This document shows, piece by piece, positions 37,578 to 46,956 of a stretch of DNA of 64,000 bases. Position 1 is the first letter of the stretch, and each line of letters begins with the position of its first letter. This DNA comes from Bosea sp. ANAM02. GTDB lineage: Bacteria > Pseudomonadota > Alphaproteobacteria > Rhizobiales > Beijerinckiaceae. Location: NCBI RefSeq assembly GCF_011764485.1, contig NZ_AP022848.1:310001-374000 (forward strand), in the 5' to 3' direction. The translations under genes were made by a program, and so were the position numbers. Below the pieces are notes generated by a model, which saw only the letters and a list, made by a program, of their open reading frames with translations, did no database searches and was not told the origin of the DNA.

Positions 37578-40163
37578 TCATAAATTCCTGAGATGAGAAG
37601 CCGGCGCTTTCGTCAGTATTTTTATCGTACCGACGAGCCCGAACAGGACGGTAACCCCGACGGCGGCAGTCGCAGCCAGTATAGCCCCGGTGGGATCACT
37701 GACGAACTCGATGCGCATCACTTGCGTGACGATGCCCCAGCCCGCCGCTGTACCCGCGAGAACGCCGAAGATGGCCGCGACGAGGCCGATGGCGGCGTAT
37801 TCAAGGGCGTACGACGAAAGTATGAAGCGGCGCGTGGCGCCGAGCGTTTTCAGGATCATCGCGTCATAGAGCCGCGCCCGCTGGCCGGCGGCGAGCGCGC
37901 CGCCGAGCACGAGGAGGCTGGCGGCGATGGCGAGGCCCGAGGCGCCGCGGATCGCCATGGCGAGCTGGGCGACGATGGTATTCACCGCTTCGAGCGCGTC
38001 CTTGACCCGCACCGCCGTCACCGCCGGGAAGTCGAGCGCGAGCCGGCGCATCAGGGCGGCATCGGTCGCGCCCTTGCCGTCCGGGCTCGATGCGACGGTG
38101 GCGAGGTTGGTGTGCGGTGCGCCGGCGAAAGTGTTGGGCGAGAACACCATGACGAAATTGATGCCGAAGGAGCGCCAGTCGACCGTGCGCAGATTGGCGA
38201 CGCGGGCGGTGATGCTGCGGCCGAGCACGTTGACGGTGAGTCGGTCGCCGATCTTCAGGCCGATGCCGGCGGCATTCTGCGCGTCGAAGGAGACGAGCGG
38301 CTCGCCGCGATAATCGGCCGGCCACCACTCGCCGGCCGCGACGCGCGAGCCTTCCGGCAGCGTCGCGGCATAGGTGATGCCGCGGTCGCCGTCGAGCACC
38401 CAGGCGGATTGCTCGCTCGCCTTGATGTCCTCGGCGCGGGTCTCGTTCACCGAGACGATGCGGCCGCGCATCATCGGCACGCGCTCGGTCTTCGCGCCCG
38501 GCCGCTCGGCTGCGAGGAAAGCGTCGAAGCGCTCGGAATCGCGGCTGGGTACATCGAGGAAAAAGAAGCTCGGCGCCTTGTCGGGCAGGGCGCCGGTGAG
38601 CTGCCGGGTCAGGCTGACATCAATGAAGGAGAGCGCCGAGAGCAGCGCGACGCCGAGGCCGAGCGAGAGCACCAGCGCCGGCGTCAGCGCGCCCGGCCGG
38701 TGGCTGTTGGCGAGTGCCATGCGCAAAGCCGGGCGGCGCGGGCGCGGGATTCGCCGTGCCAGCGCCATCAGGCCGAGCGAGACGGCGCGCAGCAGCAGGA
38801 AGACGCCGAACATCACGCCGATATAGATCAGCGCGATCCGGCGATCATAGGCGAAGCCGATGGCGACGCCGGCGAGACCCGCGAGCGCCAGCGCGCAGAG
38901 CACGAGATAGATCGCGCGCGGGCGGCGCGGATCGGGCTCGACCCTGTCGCGGAACAGGGCGGAGACCGGGATGTCATGGGCGCGCCCGAGCGGGATGATC
39001 GCGAAGACGAGCGCGGTCAGCAGGCCATAGAGCGCGGCGATGGCGAGCTCGCCTGGCGCCAAGGTCGGCTCGAACGGCACCGGCAGGATGCTCTGGACGA
39101 CCGCGCCGAGGCCGAAAGGTGCGGCGGCGCCGAGCACGAGGCCGATTGCGGTGCCGATCGCGGCGACGAGCATGACCTCGGTGAGGTGGATCGCGACGAC
39201 GCGACCGCCGGTGGCGCCGACCGCCTTCATCGTGGCGAAATCGAGCTTCTTGGCCTCGACGAAACGGCGGACCGCATTCGCGACGCCGACGCCGCCGACC
39301 AGCAGCGCGGTGAGGCCGACCAGCGTCAGGAACTGGGTAAAGCGTTCGAGATTGCGCTGGAAGCTCGGCGCGGCATTGGCACGGGAGCGGATTTCCCAGC
39401 CGGCATCGCGCTGCTGCGCGCCGGCATCGGCGATGAGCTTCTCGAGATCGGCATCTGTCGTCGCGGCCGGCGGGAGCTGGAGGCGATAGGTCCAGCGAAT
39501 CAGGCTGCCGGGCTGGATCAGGCCGGTCGCCTTCAGCGCCTCCTGCGACATCAGGAGGCGCGGGCCGAAGCCGACGCCGGCCGCGATCTTGTCGGGCTCG
39601 GAGAGGAGATTGGCGCGGAGCTGGATTTTTGCGCCGCCGACCGTGACGGTGTCGCCGGGCTTGAGGTCGAGCCGACCGAACAGGACGGGGTCTGCGACGG
39701 CACCATAGGCTCCGTCGCGCTGGTCGAGCAGGCCGGGCAACGGCGCCTGCGGGTCGGTCTCGACCGTGCCGATGCTCGGATAGGCCGCGTCGACCGCCTT
39801 GATCTCGACCAGGGCCGCGCCTTTCTCGCCGGCATTGGCCATGCCGCGCATGGTCGCGATGCTGGAGACGGTGCCGCGCGCGGTCAGGAAGGCGAGTTGG
39901 GAGGCTGTCGCCTCACGATGGATCAGGCTGAAGGCGGCGTCGCCGCCGAGGATGCGGCGTCCTTCGCGGGCGAGGCCCTCGGTCAGGCCGCGCGAGGCGG
40001 AGGCGACGGCGGCGATGGTCATGACGCCCAGAGCGAGGCAGGCGATGAAGATGCCGAAGCCGCGCAGGCCGGCGCGCAGGTCGCGGATCGCGAGACGCAG
40101 GATGAGACCGATGCCGGGGGCGCGATGGGCCGGGCTTTGGGACGGCTTGACGGGTGCGTGCAT
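37578..40163 (-). CDS. ABC transporter permease, FtsX-like (YbbP type)
   Basis: An 861-residue inner-membrane permease with about ten hydrophobic segments and two large periplasmic MacB-core-like loops (about 60-260 and 500-720). FtsX domains lie at about 265-400 and in the last 130 residues (LAIAASLLVLGGALAAGQRARLYDAMILKTLGATR). It lies 2 bases after the ATPase gene and beside tesA, the arrangement of E. coli ybbA-ybbP-tesA. The role is probably mechanotransmission or lipid/lipoprotein handling rather than import. The same frame stays open to 40967, but that part is antisense-like shadow of the ATPase. Confidence 0.88.
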   Translation of the reverse strand: MHAPVKPSQSPAHRAPGIGLILRLAIRDLRAGLRGFGIFIACLALGVMTIAAVASASRGLTEGLAREGRRILGGDAAFSLIHREATASQLAFLTARGTVSSIATMRGMANAGEKGAALVEIKAVDAAYPSIGTVETDPQAPLPGLLDQRDGAYGAVADPVLFGRLDLKPGDTVTVGGAKIQLRANLLSEPDKIAAGVGFGPRLLMSQEALKATGLIQPGSLIRWTYRLQLPPAATTDADLEKLIADAGAQQRDAGWEIRSRANAAPSFQRNLERFTQFLTLVGLTALLVGGVGVANAVRRFVEAKKLDFATMKAVGATGGRVVAIHLTEVMLVAAIGTAIGLVLGAAAPFGLGAVVQSILPVPFEPTLAPGELAIAALYGLLTALVFAIIPLGRAHDIPVSALFRDRVEPDPRRPRAIYLVLCALALAGLAGVAIGFAYDRRIALIYIGVMFGVFLLLRAVSLGLMALARRIPRPRRPALRMALANSHRPGALTPALVLSLGLGVALLSALSFIDVSLTRQLTGALPDKAPSFFFLDVPSRDSERFDAFLAAERPGAKTERVPMMRGRIVSVNETRAEDIKASEQSAWVLDGDRGITYAATLPEGSRVAAGEWWPADYRGEPLVSFDAQNAAGIGLKIGDRLTVNVLGRSITARVANLRTVDWRSFGINFVMVFSPNTFAGAPHTNLATVASSPDGKGATDAALMRRLALDFPAVTAVRVKDALEAVNTIVAQLAMAIRGASGLAIAASLLVLGGALAAGQRARLYDAMILKTLGATRRFILSSYALEYAAIGLVAAIFGVLAGTAAGWGIVTQVMRIEFVSDPTGAILAATAAVGVTVLFGLVGTIKILTKAPASHLRNL

Positions 40164-40165
40164 CG

Positions 40166-40867
40166 TCAGGCGACCGCCGTCTCGGGCTCGGCCTCGATCA
40201 CGCCGGAGCGCAGGCGGACGGTGCGCTCGCAGAGCGCGGCAAGCGAGAGGTCGTGGGTGACGAGGACCAGCGTCGCGCCGCGCTCGCGCTTGAGGGCGAA
40301 GATCAGGTCGACGATGGCGCGACCGGTCGATTCGTCGAGATTGCCGGTGGGTTCGTCGGCGACGAGGATCGCCGGGTCCGCCGCGACGGCGCGCGCGATG
40401 GCGACACGCTGCTGCTCGCCGCCGGAGAGCTGGGCCGGGTAATGGTCCATGCGGTGGCTCAAGCCGACATTGCGCAGTTCCGCCTCGGCGCGGACGAAGG
40501 CGTCGGGATGGCCGGCGAGCTCCAGCGGCAGCGCCACGTTCTCGCGTGCCGTCATGGTGGGGACGAGATGGAAGGACTGGAAGACGATGCCGATATGCCG
40601 GCCGCGGAAGACCGCGAGACCGTCCTCGTCGAGGGCGCCGAGATCCTGGCCGGCGACCTTGACGAGGCCCGAATCGGGGCGCTCCAGCCCGGCCATGGTC
40701 ATCAGCAGGGTCGACTTGCCGGAGCCGGAGGGGCCGACGAGCCCGGTCGCCTCGCCATCGGCCAGCGACACCGAGACGCCTTTGAGGATATGGACGCGGG
40801 CGGCGCCACGCCCCAAACTCAGGTGCACATCCTGCAACTCGATTGCCGAAGCGGCCTTCTCGCTCAT
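40166..40867 (-). CDS. ABC transporter ATP-binding protein (YbbA/LolD type)
   Basis: A 233-residue ATPase: Walker A GLVGPSGSGKSTLLMTMAGL, Q-loop FQSFHLVPTMTARENVALPL, signature QLSGGEQQRVAIARA, Walker B ILVADEPTGNLDESTG, and H-loop LVTHD. It is of the MacB/LolD group, which drives FtsX-type permeases, and the permease gene follows at 2 bases. ATG 40867 is 78 bases from the divergent tesA start. Confidence 0.93.
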   Translation of the reverse strand: MSEKAASAIELQDVHLSLGRGAARVHILKGVSVSLADGEATGLVGPSGSGKSTLLMTMAGLERPDSGLVKVAGQDLGALDEDGLAVFRGRHIGIVFQSFHLVPTMTARENVALPLELAGHPDAFVRAEAELRNVGLSHRMDHYPAQLSGGEQQRVAIARAVAADPAILVADEPTGNLDESTGRAIVDLIFALKRERGATLVLVTHDLSLAALCERTVRLRSGVIEAEPETAVA

Positions 40868-40945
40868 CACGCCATGATCCCGACTTATGCTTCCATCGCC
40901 AACCCCGCTCGCACCGTATCGCGCTGCGAGCGGAGCGGAACCACC

Positions 40946-41656
40946 GTGCTGCGCGGCTTGCGGCCATATGGGCGCCGTATCGCGCTTATCCAATCGGCTG
41001 CGACGTTTTTCGTCGCCTTCCTGCTGCTTTTCATCGGATCCTCCGACATGACCGGCGCCCAGACTCCTCCCTCCGATTCGCGGGCGGGGCGTTCGCTGAA
41101 GCTCGTCGCCTTCGGCGATTCACTGACGGCGGGCTACAACCTGCCGGGCAGCGCCGCCTTCCCGACCGTCCTGGAGCAGGCCCTGCGCCAGAAGGGCCTC
41201 GCTGTCGAAATCGTGAACGCCGGCGTCTCCGGCGACACGACGCAGGGCGGGCTTGAACGGCTCGACTGGTCGGTGCCGGAGGGGACGGACGGGGTCATCC
41301 TCGAGCTCGGTGCCAACGATGCCCTGCGCGGGGTCGATCCGGCCCTGACCCGGAAGAACCTCGAAGCCATCGTCGCGCGCCTGACCGAGCGGAAGATTCC
41401 GGTGCTGCTCGCGGGCATGTATGCGCCGCGCAATCTCGGTGAGGATTATGCGAAACGCTTCGATGCGATCTATCCCGAGCTTGCGAAGAAGCACGGGCTG
41501 GTGCTTTACCCTTTCTTCCTGGAAGGCATCGCGGGCGACCGCGCCCTGAACCAGGCGGATGGGCTTCATCCCACAGCCGATGGCGTCGCCGTCATCGTCC
41601 GGACCATCCTGCCGACGGTCGAGCGCTTCATCGCCACCTTGCCGCCCAGGTCCTGA
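40946..41656 (+). CDS. tesA: GDSL-family arylesterase / acyl-CoA thioesterase I
   Basis: Periplasmic esterase and lysophospholipase of the SGNH fold. The 236-residue product has block I VAFGDSLTAGYNLPG (nucleophile Ser59), NAGVSGDTT, block III LGANDALRG, and DGLHPTADG with the catalytic Asp-His. The GTG start at 40946 (GGAA upstream) gives an arginine-containing signal peptide with hydrophobic core IQSAATFFVAFLLLFIG. Starting at ATG 40874 would leave only 6 bases to the divergent ATPase ATG and is less likely. Confidence 0.9.
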   Translation: MLRGLRPYGRRIALIQSAATFFVAFLLLFIGSSDMTGAQTPPSDSRAGRSLKLVAFGDSLTAGYNLPGSAAFPTVLEQALRQKGLAVEIVNAGVSGDTTQGGLERLDWSVPEGTDGVILELGANDALRGVDPALTRKNLEAIVARLTERKIPVLLAGMYAPRNLGEDYAKRFDAIYPELAKKHGLVLYPFFLEGIAGDRALNQADGLHPTADGVAVIVRTILPTVERFIATLPPRS

Positions 41657-41751
41657 TTCCCAAGCCCCGATCCGCCTGCGGGTTCTCCGCGCGCGTATCC
41701 CCGATTCTTGCATCGCCGCCTGCCGGCCCCTGCTTCCGGAGTTGCTTCGCC

Positions 41752-42807
41752 ATGGAATACCGCCGCCTCGGACGCACCGATCTCAAGGTCTCGGTGATCT
41801 GCCTGGGAACCATGACCTGGGGAGAGCAGAACACGGAGGCCGAAGGCCATGCCCAGATGGATTATGCCGTCGAGCAGGGCATCAATTTCTTCGACACCGC
41901 TGAACTTTACGCCATCCCGCCGAAGCCGGAGACGCAAGGGGCGACAGAGCGGATCATCGGCAGCTGGTTCAAGGCGCGCGGCAACCGCGACAAGGTCATC
42001 CTGGCGTCGAAGGTCTGCGGGCGCGGCGGCAACACCTGGTTCCGCGACGACAAGAGCCCGACGCGGGTGACGCGCAAACAGGTCTTCGAGGCGGTCGACA
42101 AGAGCCTGCAGCGGCTCCAGACGGACTATATCGACCTCTACCAACTGCATTTCCCCGAGCGGCCGATGCCCTGGGGCTCGAATCCCACGCGCTTCTCCAG
42201 GGAAGCCTATACCCCGGCGCCCGACCAGACCCCGATCGCCGAACAGCTCGACGCCTTCGCGGAGCTGGTCAAGGCCGGCAAGATCCGCCATCTCGGCCTC
42301 TCCAACGAGAGCGCCTGGGGCACGATGCGCTTCGTCACCGATTCGGAAGCGCGCGGCACGCCGCGCGTGCAGTCGATCCAGAACGCCTACAGCCTGCTCA
42401 ACCGCACCTTCGAGACGGCTCTGGCCGAGGTCGCCATTCACGAGGATGTCGGCCTGCTCGCCTATTCGCCGCTGGCGCAGGGCTATCTCACCGGCAAGTA
42501 TCTCGGCGGCGCCCGCCCGGCAGGCGCGCGCACGACGCTGTTCGACCGTGGCCAGCGCTACGAGACGGCTGGAGCAGAGGAGGCGATCAAGCGCTATATC
42601 GCGCTGGCCCGCGAATCAGGGCTCGATCCGGCGCAGATGGCGCTCGCCTTCGTCAACAGCCGTTCCTTCGTCACCGCCAACATCATCGGCGCGACCTCAA
42701 TGGAGCAGCTCAAGACCGATATCGCCTCGATCGACGTGAAGCTTTCGCCCGAGGTTCTGGCCGGAATCGACGCGATCCATCAGCTCGTCGGCAATCCCTG
42801 CCCGTAA
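41752..42807 (+). CDS. Tas-like NADP(H)-dependent aldo-keto reductase
   Basis: A 351-residue TIM-barrel oxidoreductase close to E. coli Tas: LGTMTWGEQNTEAEGHAQMDYAVEQG, the catalytic Asp and Tyr in NFFDTAELYAIPPKPETQG, Lys in VILASKVCG, His in LYQLHFPERP, and the cofactor-binding NIIGATSMEQLKTDI. The physiological substrate is unknown. It is 95 bases after tesA and may have its own promoter. Confidence 0.92.
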   Translation: MEYRRLGRTDLKVSVICLGTMTWGEQNTEAEGHAQMDYAVEQGINFFDTAELYAIPPKPETQGATERIIGSWFKARGNRDKVILASKVCGRGGNTWFRDDKSPTRVTRKQVFEAVDKSLQRLQTDYIDLYQLHFPERPMPWGSNPTRFSREAYTPAPDQTPIAEQLDAFAELVKAGKIRHLGLSNESAWGTMRFVTDSEARGTPRVQSIQNAYSLLNRTFETALAEVAIHEDVGLLAYSPLAQGYLTGKYLGGARPAGARTTLFDRGQRYETAGAEEAIKRYIALARESGLDPAQMALAFVNSRSFVTANIIGATSMEQLKTDIASIDVKLSPEVLAGIDAIHQLVGNPCP

Positions 42808-42817
42808 GCTGACACAG

Positions 42818-42914
42818 GTCATTCTCGGGCGAAGCAACGCTTCGACCCGAGAATCTCTTCCGACAGAAGGCGCCTTTCCTTTCCGGGATGCCCCTGGTCA
42901 AGCCCGGGCATGAC
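42818..42914. repeat. Composite palindromic intergenic element (CTCGGG/CCCGGG type)
   Basis: Bounded by GTCAT and ATGAC. First hairpin is ATTCTCGGG (42821-42829) with CCCGAGAAT (42846-42854). Second is ATGCCC (42888-42893) with GGGCAT (42906-42911), extended by weaker pairs. Lies between two plus-strand genes. Confidence 0.85.
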
Positions 42915-43015
42915 GAGCCTGCAGCCAGCGCGATCCGTGCAAAAAGAATTCCCCTGAGCCGGCTTCCTGCTCTACCGTCTCGCCAGAGTCACAATCGCTT
43001 GGCAGGGATTCGCTC

Positions 43016-43588
43016 ATGCCGAGGCTGTTCATCGCTCTGGAAATCCCCGCCGAGGTCGCGACCGGGCTGACATTGCATCGCGGCGGGTTGTCGGGTGCGC
43101 GCTGGATCGAGCCGGCCGACTATCACATCACCCTGCGCTTCCTGGGCGATGTCGACCGCCGCATGGCGAACGATGTCGACCACATGCTTTCCGATCTCAC
43201 CGCCTATCCGTTCGAGATCACGCTCGATGCGCTCGGCAGTTTCGGCGGCGACAAGCCGCGTGCCGTCTTCGCGCGGGCGCAGCCGAGCAAGGCTCTGACC
43301 GATCTCCAGGCCGATCTCGAACGGCAGATGCGCCGTCTCGGCCTGCCGGCGGAAGCGCGTAAATTCGTGCCGCATGTCACGCTGGCAAGGTTGCGGGATA
43401 CGACCCCGGTCGAGCTGGCGCATTTCCTCAGCCTTCACCCGATCGTCCGTCCCTTCAGCTTCACCGCCCGCCGGGTGGCGCTGATGTCGTCGCGCGATTC
43501 GATCGGCGGCGGGCCCTATGTGCTGGAGGCTGCCTATCCGCTGGGCCCCTCCTATCCGAATCGCCTGCCGCGGGAGATGCGGCGGTGA
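43016..43588 (+). CDS. thpR: RNA 2',3'-cyclic phosphodiesterase
   Basis: 2H phosphoesterase that opens 2',3'-cyclic RNA ends; the related E. coli enzyme also ligates tRNA halves in vitro. The 190-residue product begins [11 protein letters not shown] and has the two HxTx motifs HITLRFLG (His37) and HVTLARLR (His120). It overlaps the pterin dehydratase gene by 4 bases. Confidence 0.93.
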   Translation: MPRLFIALEIPAEVATGLTLHRGGLSGARWIEPADYHITLRFLGDVDRRMANDVDHMLSDLTAYPFEITLDALGSFGGDKPRAVFARAQPSKALTDLQADLERQMRRLGLPAEARKFVPHVTLARLRDTTPVELAHFLSLHPIVRPFSFTARRVALMSSRDSIGGGPYVLEAAYPLGPSYPNRLPREMRR

Positions 43589-43881
43589 CCCGGCCGAAGC
43601 GGCTTTCTCCGGAAGCGCAGGCCGAAGCGCTGGCGACGCTGACCGGCTGGAAGCTGGCTCAGGGGCGCGAGGCCATCGCCAAACGCTTCGTCTTCCGCGA
43701 TTTCAGCGAGGCCTTCGGCTGGATGGCGCGCGTCGCGATGCTGGCCGAGGCGATGAACCATCATCCGGAATGGTCGAACGTCTATCGCACCGTGGATGTC
43801 GTGCTTGCGACCCATGACGCCGGCGGGCTGACGGAGCTCGACGTCAGGCTGGCCAAAGCGATCGACGCGCTGGGGCAATAA
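43585..43881 (+). CDS. 4a-hydroxytetrahydrobiopterin dehydratase (PCD/DCoH)
   Basis: Dehydrates pterin-4a-carbinolamine, recycling the cofactor of aromatic amino acid hydroxylases. The 98-residue product has [29 protein letters not shown] and the signature [21 protein letters not shown], with the catalytic histidine pair, then [11 protein letters not shown]. The GTG start lies within the thpR stop. No hydroxylase is nearby. Confidence 0.92.
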   Translation: MTRPKRLSPEAQAEALATLTGWKLAQGREAIAKRFVFRDFSEAFGWMARVAMLAEAMNHHPEWSNVYRTVDVVLATHDAGGLTELDVRLAKAIDALGQ

Positions 43882-43900
43882 ACCCTTAACCTCTCCGCAA

Positions 43901-44010
43901 GTCATCCCGGACAAGCGGCGAAGCCGCGCCGATCCGGGATCCATGCCGAAGCGTTTCCGATCAAGGCTCAGGCATGGATCCCGGGTCTCCCTGCGGTCGC
44001 CTGGGATGAC
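43901..44010. repeat. Composite palindromic intergenic element (TCCCGG type)
   Basis: Bounded by GTCAT and ATGAC. ATCCCGG (43904-43910) pairs with CCGGGAT (43934-43940). A nested GGATCCATGCC/GGCATGGATCC pair joins the two halves. Lies between convergent genes. Confidence 0.88.
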
Positions 44011-44023
44011 CCGCGCGGGGTTG

Positions 44024-44773
44024 TCACTCCTGATCCCACCCGCAAGTTCGCAGCCCCGCCAGCATATGCGGCGGCGGCGGCGCTTCGACCGCGATCGGAT
44101 CGCGCTTCCTGTAGAGCGGAATCGTGATCGCGCGGGCATGAAGCTGCAGGCCGGGGCCGCCCTCGCGCGGGGCATCGCCATAGATATCGTCGCCGAGCAT
44201 CGGCCAGCCGGAGGCCTGGCAATGGACGCGCAACTGATGCGTCCGCCCGGTCAGGGGCTCCAGTGCCAGCCAGGAGAGCGGGCCGTGCTCGTTCTCGCCG
44301 CGGCCGAGCACGCGATAGCGGGTCTGCGAGGGCAGGCCGGTCGGATCGACCTTCATCCACCAGCCGCGCTCGGGCGAGCGCTTGGCGAGGGGGAGGTCGA
44401 TCAATCCTTCGTCCTGCGCAGGGCTGCCCTGCACGATCGCCCAATAGGTCTTGTCGATGCGCCCGTCGCGGAACATCTGGTTGAGCTCGGCCATGGCGCG
44501 GGGATGCCGCCCGAGCACGAGGCAGCCGGAGGTGTCCTTGTCGAGCCGATGCGCCGCTTCCGGCTTGCGCGGCAGGCCGAAGCGCAGCGCATCCAGATAA
44601 TCGGTGAGGACGGGGATGATCCGGCGCCTGGCCTGGGGGCCGCGATGCGAAGGCAGGCCGGCGGGCTTGTCGATGACGAGCATCATGGCGTCGCGATAGA
44701 GCAGCGGCACCGGCAATTCGGCGTCGCCCTGCCCCGAAGGTTGCGAATTTTCTGGTCGGTCCGGCGCTGCCAT
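44024..44773 (-). CDS. RluA-family pseudouridine synthase
   Basis: Converts uridine to pseudouridine in rRNA or tRNA. The 249-residue product has LVIDKPAGLPSH, the catalytic motif HRLDKDTSG (75-83, Asp78), and LTGRTHQLRVHCQASGWPMLGD. There is no S4 domain at the N-terminus. The target position is not evident. It is divergent from ftsY, whose start is about 70 bases away. Confidence 0.92.
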   Translation of the reverse strand: MAAPDRPENSQPSGQGDAELPVPLLYRDAMMLVIDKPAGLPSHRGPQARRRIIPVLTDYLDALRFGLPRKPEAAHRLDKDTSGCLVLGRHPRAMAELNQMFRDGRIDKTYWAIVQGSPAQDEGLIDLPLAKRSPERGWWMKVDPTGLPSQTRYRVLGRGENEHGPLSWLALEPLTGRTHQLRVHCQASGWPMLGDDIYGDAPREGGPGLQLHARAITIPLYRKRDPIAVEAPPPPHMLAGLRTCGWDQE

Positions 44774-44843
44774 GGCATTGCGCTACCCAACCCGGCCCGG
44801 CGGTGCAACCGAAGATGCCCGCCGAACCGAAGACAGGACGACG

Positions 44844-46124
44844 ATGAGCGAGACCGAACCGAAGAAACGCGGCTTCTTTTCGAGGCTGTTCGGACGCGAC
44901 GAGGAACCGGCCAAGCCCGCGCCCACGCCGGAGGCGGTGACCGAACAGGCCGTCGAGCCGGTCGAAGAGCCGAAGCCGGACGTTGAAGAGACTGCTCCTC
45001 AACCGGTTGCCGAGGCGGAAGCGGCTGCCGTCGAAGCGCCGGCTGCAGAACCTGCCGCGCCGCCCGCTCCCGTCGAAGAAGCTGTGCTTCCGGTCGAGCC
45101 CGAGCCGGAACCCGTCGTCGCTGTCGTGCCGCAGCCTGAGCCTGTTGCGATTCCCGAACCGGCTCCCGTACCTGCCCCGCAGCCGAAGCGGAGCTGGTGG
45201 CGGCGATTGACCGAGGGGCTGTCGCGGACGTCCTCGGCGCTGACGACGGGGATCACCGACCTCTTTACCAAGCGCAAGCTCGATGCCGGCACGCTGGAGG
45301 ACCTCGAAGACATCCTGATCCAGGCCGATCTCGGTCTTGCGACCTCGGCGAAGATCGCCAAGGCGGTCGGCGACGGGCGCTACGACAAGCAGATCGATCC
45401 GGCCGAGGTGAAGGCGATCCTGGCGCGCGAGGTCGAGACGATCCTCGTGCCGGTGGCGCAGCCGCTGGCGATCGACGCCACGAAAAAGCCGTTCGTGCTG
45501 CTGATGGTCGGGGTCAATGGCTCCGGCAAGACCACGACGATCGGCAAGCTCGCGGCGAAATTCCGTGCCGAGGGCAAATCCGTGATGCTCGCGGCCGGTG
45601 ATACCTTCCGTGCCGCGGCGATTGAGCAATTGCGGGTCTGGGGCGAGCGTACCGGGGCCGAGGTCGTCCATGGCCAGCAGGGCGCCGATGCGGCGGGCCT
45701 CGCCTTCGAGGCGCTGCAGAAGGCCAAGGCAAACAATACCGACGTGCTGCTGATCGATACCGCCGGCCGGTTGCAGAACAAGCAAGGTCTGATGGACGAG
45801 CTCGCCAAGGTCGTGCGCGTCATCCGCAAGCAGGACCCGAGCGCCCCGCATGCGGCCCTGCTCGTGCTCGACGCCACCGTCGGCCAGAACGCGATCAGCC
45901 AGGTCGAGGCCTTCCGCGAGACGGCGGGCGTGACCGGGCTGGTCATGACCAAGCTCGACGGCACGGCGCGCGGCGGCATCCTGGTGGCGCTGGCGGCGCA
46001 GTTCGGCCTGCCCGTGCATTTCATCGGCGTCGGCGAGAGCGTCGAGGATCTGGAGCCGTTCTCGGCGCGCGAATTCGCGCGGGCCGTGGCGGGCATGGAA
46101 TCAGTTTCGGGAGAGGCGGCGTGA
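44844..46124 (+). CDS. ftsY: Signal recognition particle receptor FtsY
   Basis: GTPase that docks the SRP-ribosome complex at the membrane. The 426-residue product has an amphipathic N-terminus (KKRGFFSRLFGR) and a long acidic Pro/Ala/Glu-rich A domain (about 20-110). The N domain contains LDAGTLEDLEDILIQADLG and the G domain has GVNGSGKTTTIGKLA (about 222-236), GDTFRAAAIEQL, LIDTAGRLQNK and TKLDGTARGG. ATG 44844 has AGGA 5 bases upstream. Its stop overlaps the yciB GTG start. Confidence 0.96.
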   Translation: MSETEPKKRGFFSRLFGRDEEPAKPAPTPEAVTEQAVEPVEEPKPDVEETAPQPVAEAEAAAVEAPAAEPAAPPAPVEEAVLPVEPEPEPVVAVVPQPEPVAIPEPAPVPAPQPKRSWWRRLTEGLSRTSSALTTGITDLFTKRKLDAGTLEDLEDILIQADLGLATSAKIAKAVGDGRYDKQIDPAEVKAILAREVETILVPVAQPLAIDATKKPFVLLMVGVNGSGKTTTIGKLAAKFRAEGKSVMLAAGDTFRAAAIEQLRVWGERTGAEVVHGQQGADAAGLAFEALQKAKANNTDVLLIDTAGRLQNKQGLMDELAKVVRVIRKQDPSAPHAALLVLDATVGQNAISQVEAFRETAGVTGLVMTKLDGTARGGILVALAAQFGLPVHFIGVGESVEDLEPFSAREFARAVAGMESVSGEAA

Positions 46125-46756
46125 GCGAGACGATGCAGCAACCGGCCGAGGCGGCGCAGAAGGGTAAGGCGGTCAATCCGCTGCTCAAGCTCGCGCTGGA
46201 ATTCGGGCCGCTGGCGATCTTCTTCTTCGCCAATTCCTATGGCGACCGACTGTTCGGCGTGGCCGAGGACCGGCGCATCTTCGTCGCGACCGGCATCTTC
46301 ATCGCGGCCTCGCTGATCGCGCTGGCGTTGTCGCGGGCGCTGCTCGGCTATCTGCCGCGCATGGCGATCGTGAACGCGATCGTCGTCACCGTCTTCGGCG
46401 GGCTGACCCTGGCGCTGGACGACGCCTTCTTCATCAAGGTCAAGCCGACCATCGTGAACGCGCTGTTCGGCTCGGTGCTACTGGGCGGATTGTTCTTCGG
46501 GCGTTCGCTGCTTTCGCTGGTGCTGGAGACGGTGCTGCAACTCGACGAGGAGGGCTGGCGCAAGCTGACCTTCCGCTGGGGCCTGTTCTTCTTCGTGCTG
46601 GCGGCGATCAATGAGGTGGTCTGGCGCACGCAGACCCAGGATTTCTGGGTCGCCTTCAAGGTCTGGGGCGTAATGCCGCTGACCATGGTCTTCGCGCTGG
46701 CGCAGACGCCCCTGATCCTGAAGCACGAGATCAAGCCGGCGAAGACGGAGGAGTAA
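46121..46756 (+). CDS. yciB: Inner-membrane septation protein A (YciB/IspZ)
   Basis: Integral membrane protein with about five segments, linked to cell envelope synthesis and septation. The 211-residue product has LALEFGPLAIFFFANSYG, KPTIVNALFGSVLLGGLFFGRSLL, and WRKLTFRWGLFFFVLAAINEVVWRTQTQDFWVAFKVWG, which are diagnostic of the family. It starts with GTG overlapping the ftsY stop by 4 bases. Confidence 0.94.
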   Translation: MSETMQQPAEAAQKGKAVNPLLKLALEFGPLAIFFFANSYGDRLFGVAEDRRIFVATGIFIAASLIALALSRALLGYLPRMAIVNAIVVTVFGGLTLALDDAFFIKVKPTIVNALFGSVLLGGLFFGRSLLSLVLETVLQLDEEGWRKLTFRWGLFFFVLAAINEVVWRTQTQDFWVAFKVWGVMPLTMVFALAQTPLILKHEIKPAKTEE

Positions 46757-46773
46757 GTTCGGAAACCTCCGCC

Positions 46774-46886
46774 GTCATCCCGGGCGGAGCGAAGCGCAGG
46801 CCCGGGATCCATTCCGGCGCGTTTCCGATGGAGGTTCAGGCGTGGATCCCGGGTCGGCGCCGCTCACGCAGCTTGTCCGGGATGAC
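46774..46886. repeat. Composite palindromic intergenic element (TCCCGG type)
   Basis: Bounded by GTCAT and ATGAC, with ATCCCGGG...CCCGGGAT on the left and ATCCCGGG...GTCCGGGAT on the right. Lies between yciB and the antitoxin gene, both plus strand. Confidence 0.85.
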
Positions 46887-46956
46887 GGCGGTGTTGTAGG
46901 GTCTCTTGCCATTTGGCAGGATTGCCTCCATTTTATGCCAAATGGAGAGTAATGCC

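Noticed and set aside
37578..40967. Apparent single 1129-residue protein spanning the ABC ATPase region and the permease
   Set aside because: The first part is the ATPase gene read in the wrong frame. The real permease starts at ATG 40163, 2 bases after the ATPase stop.
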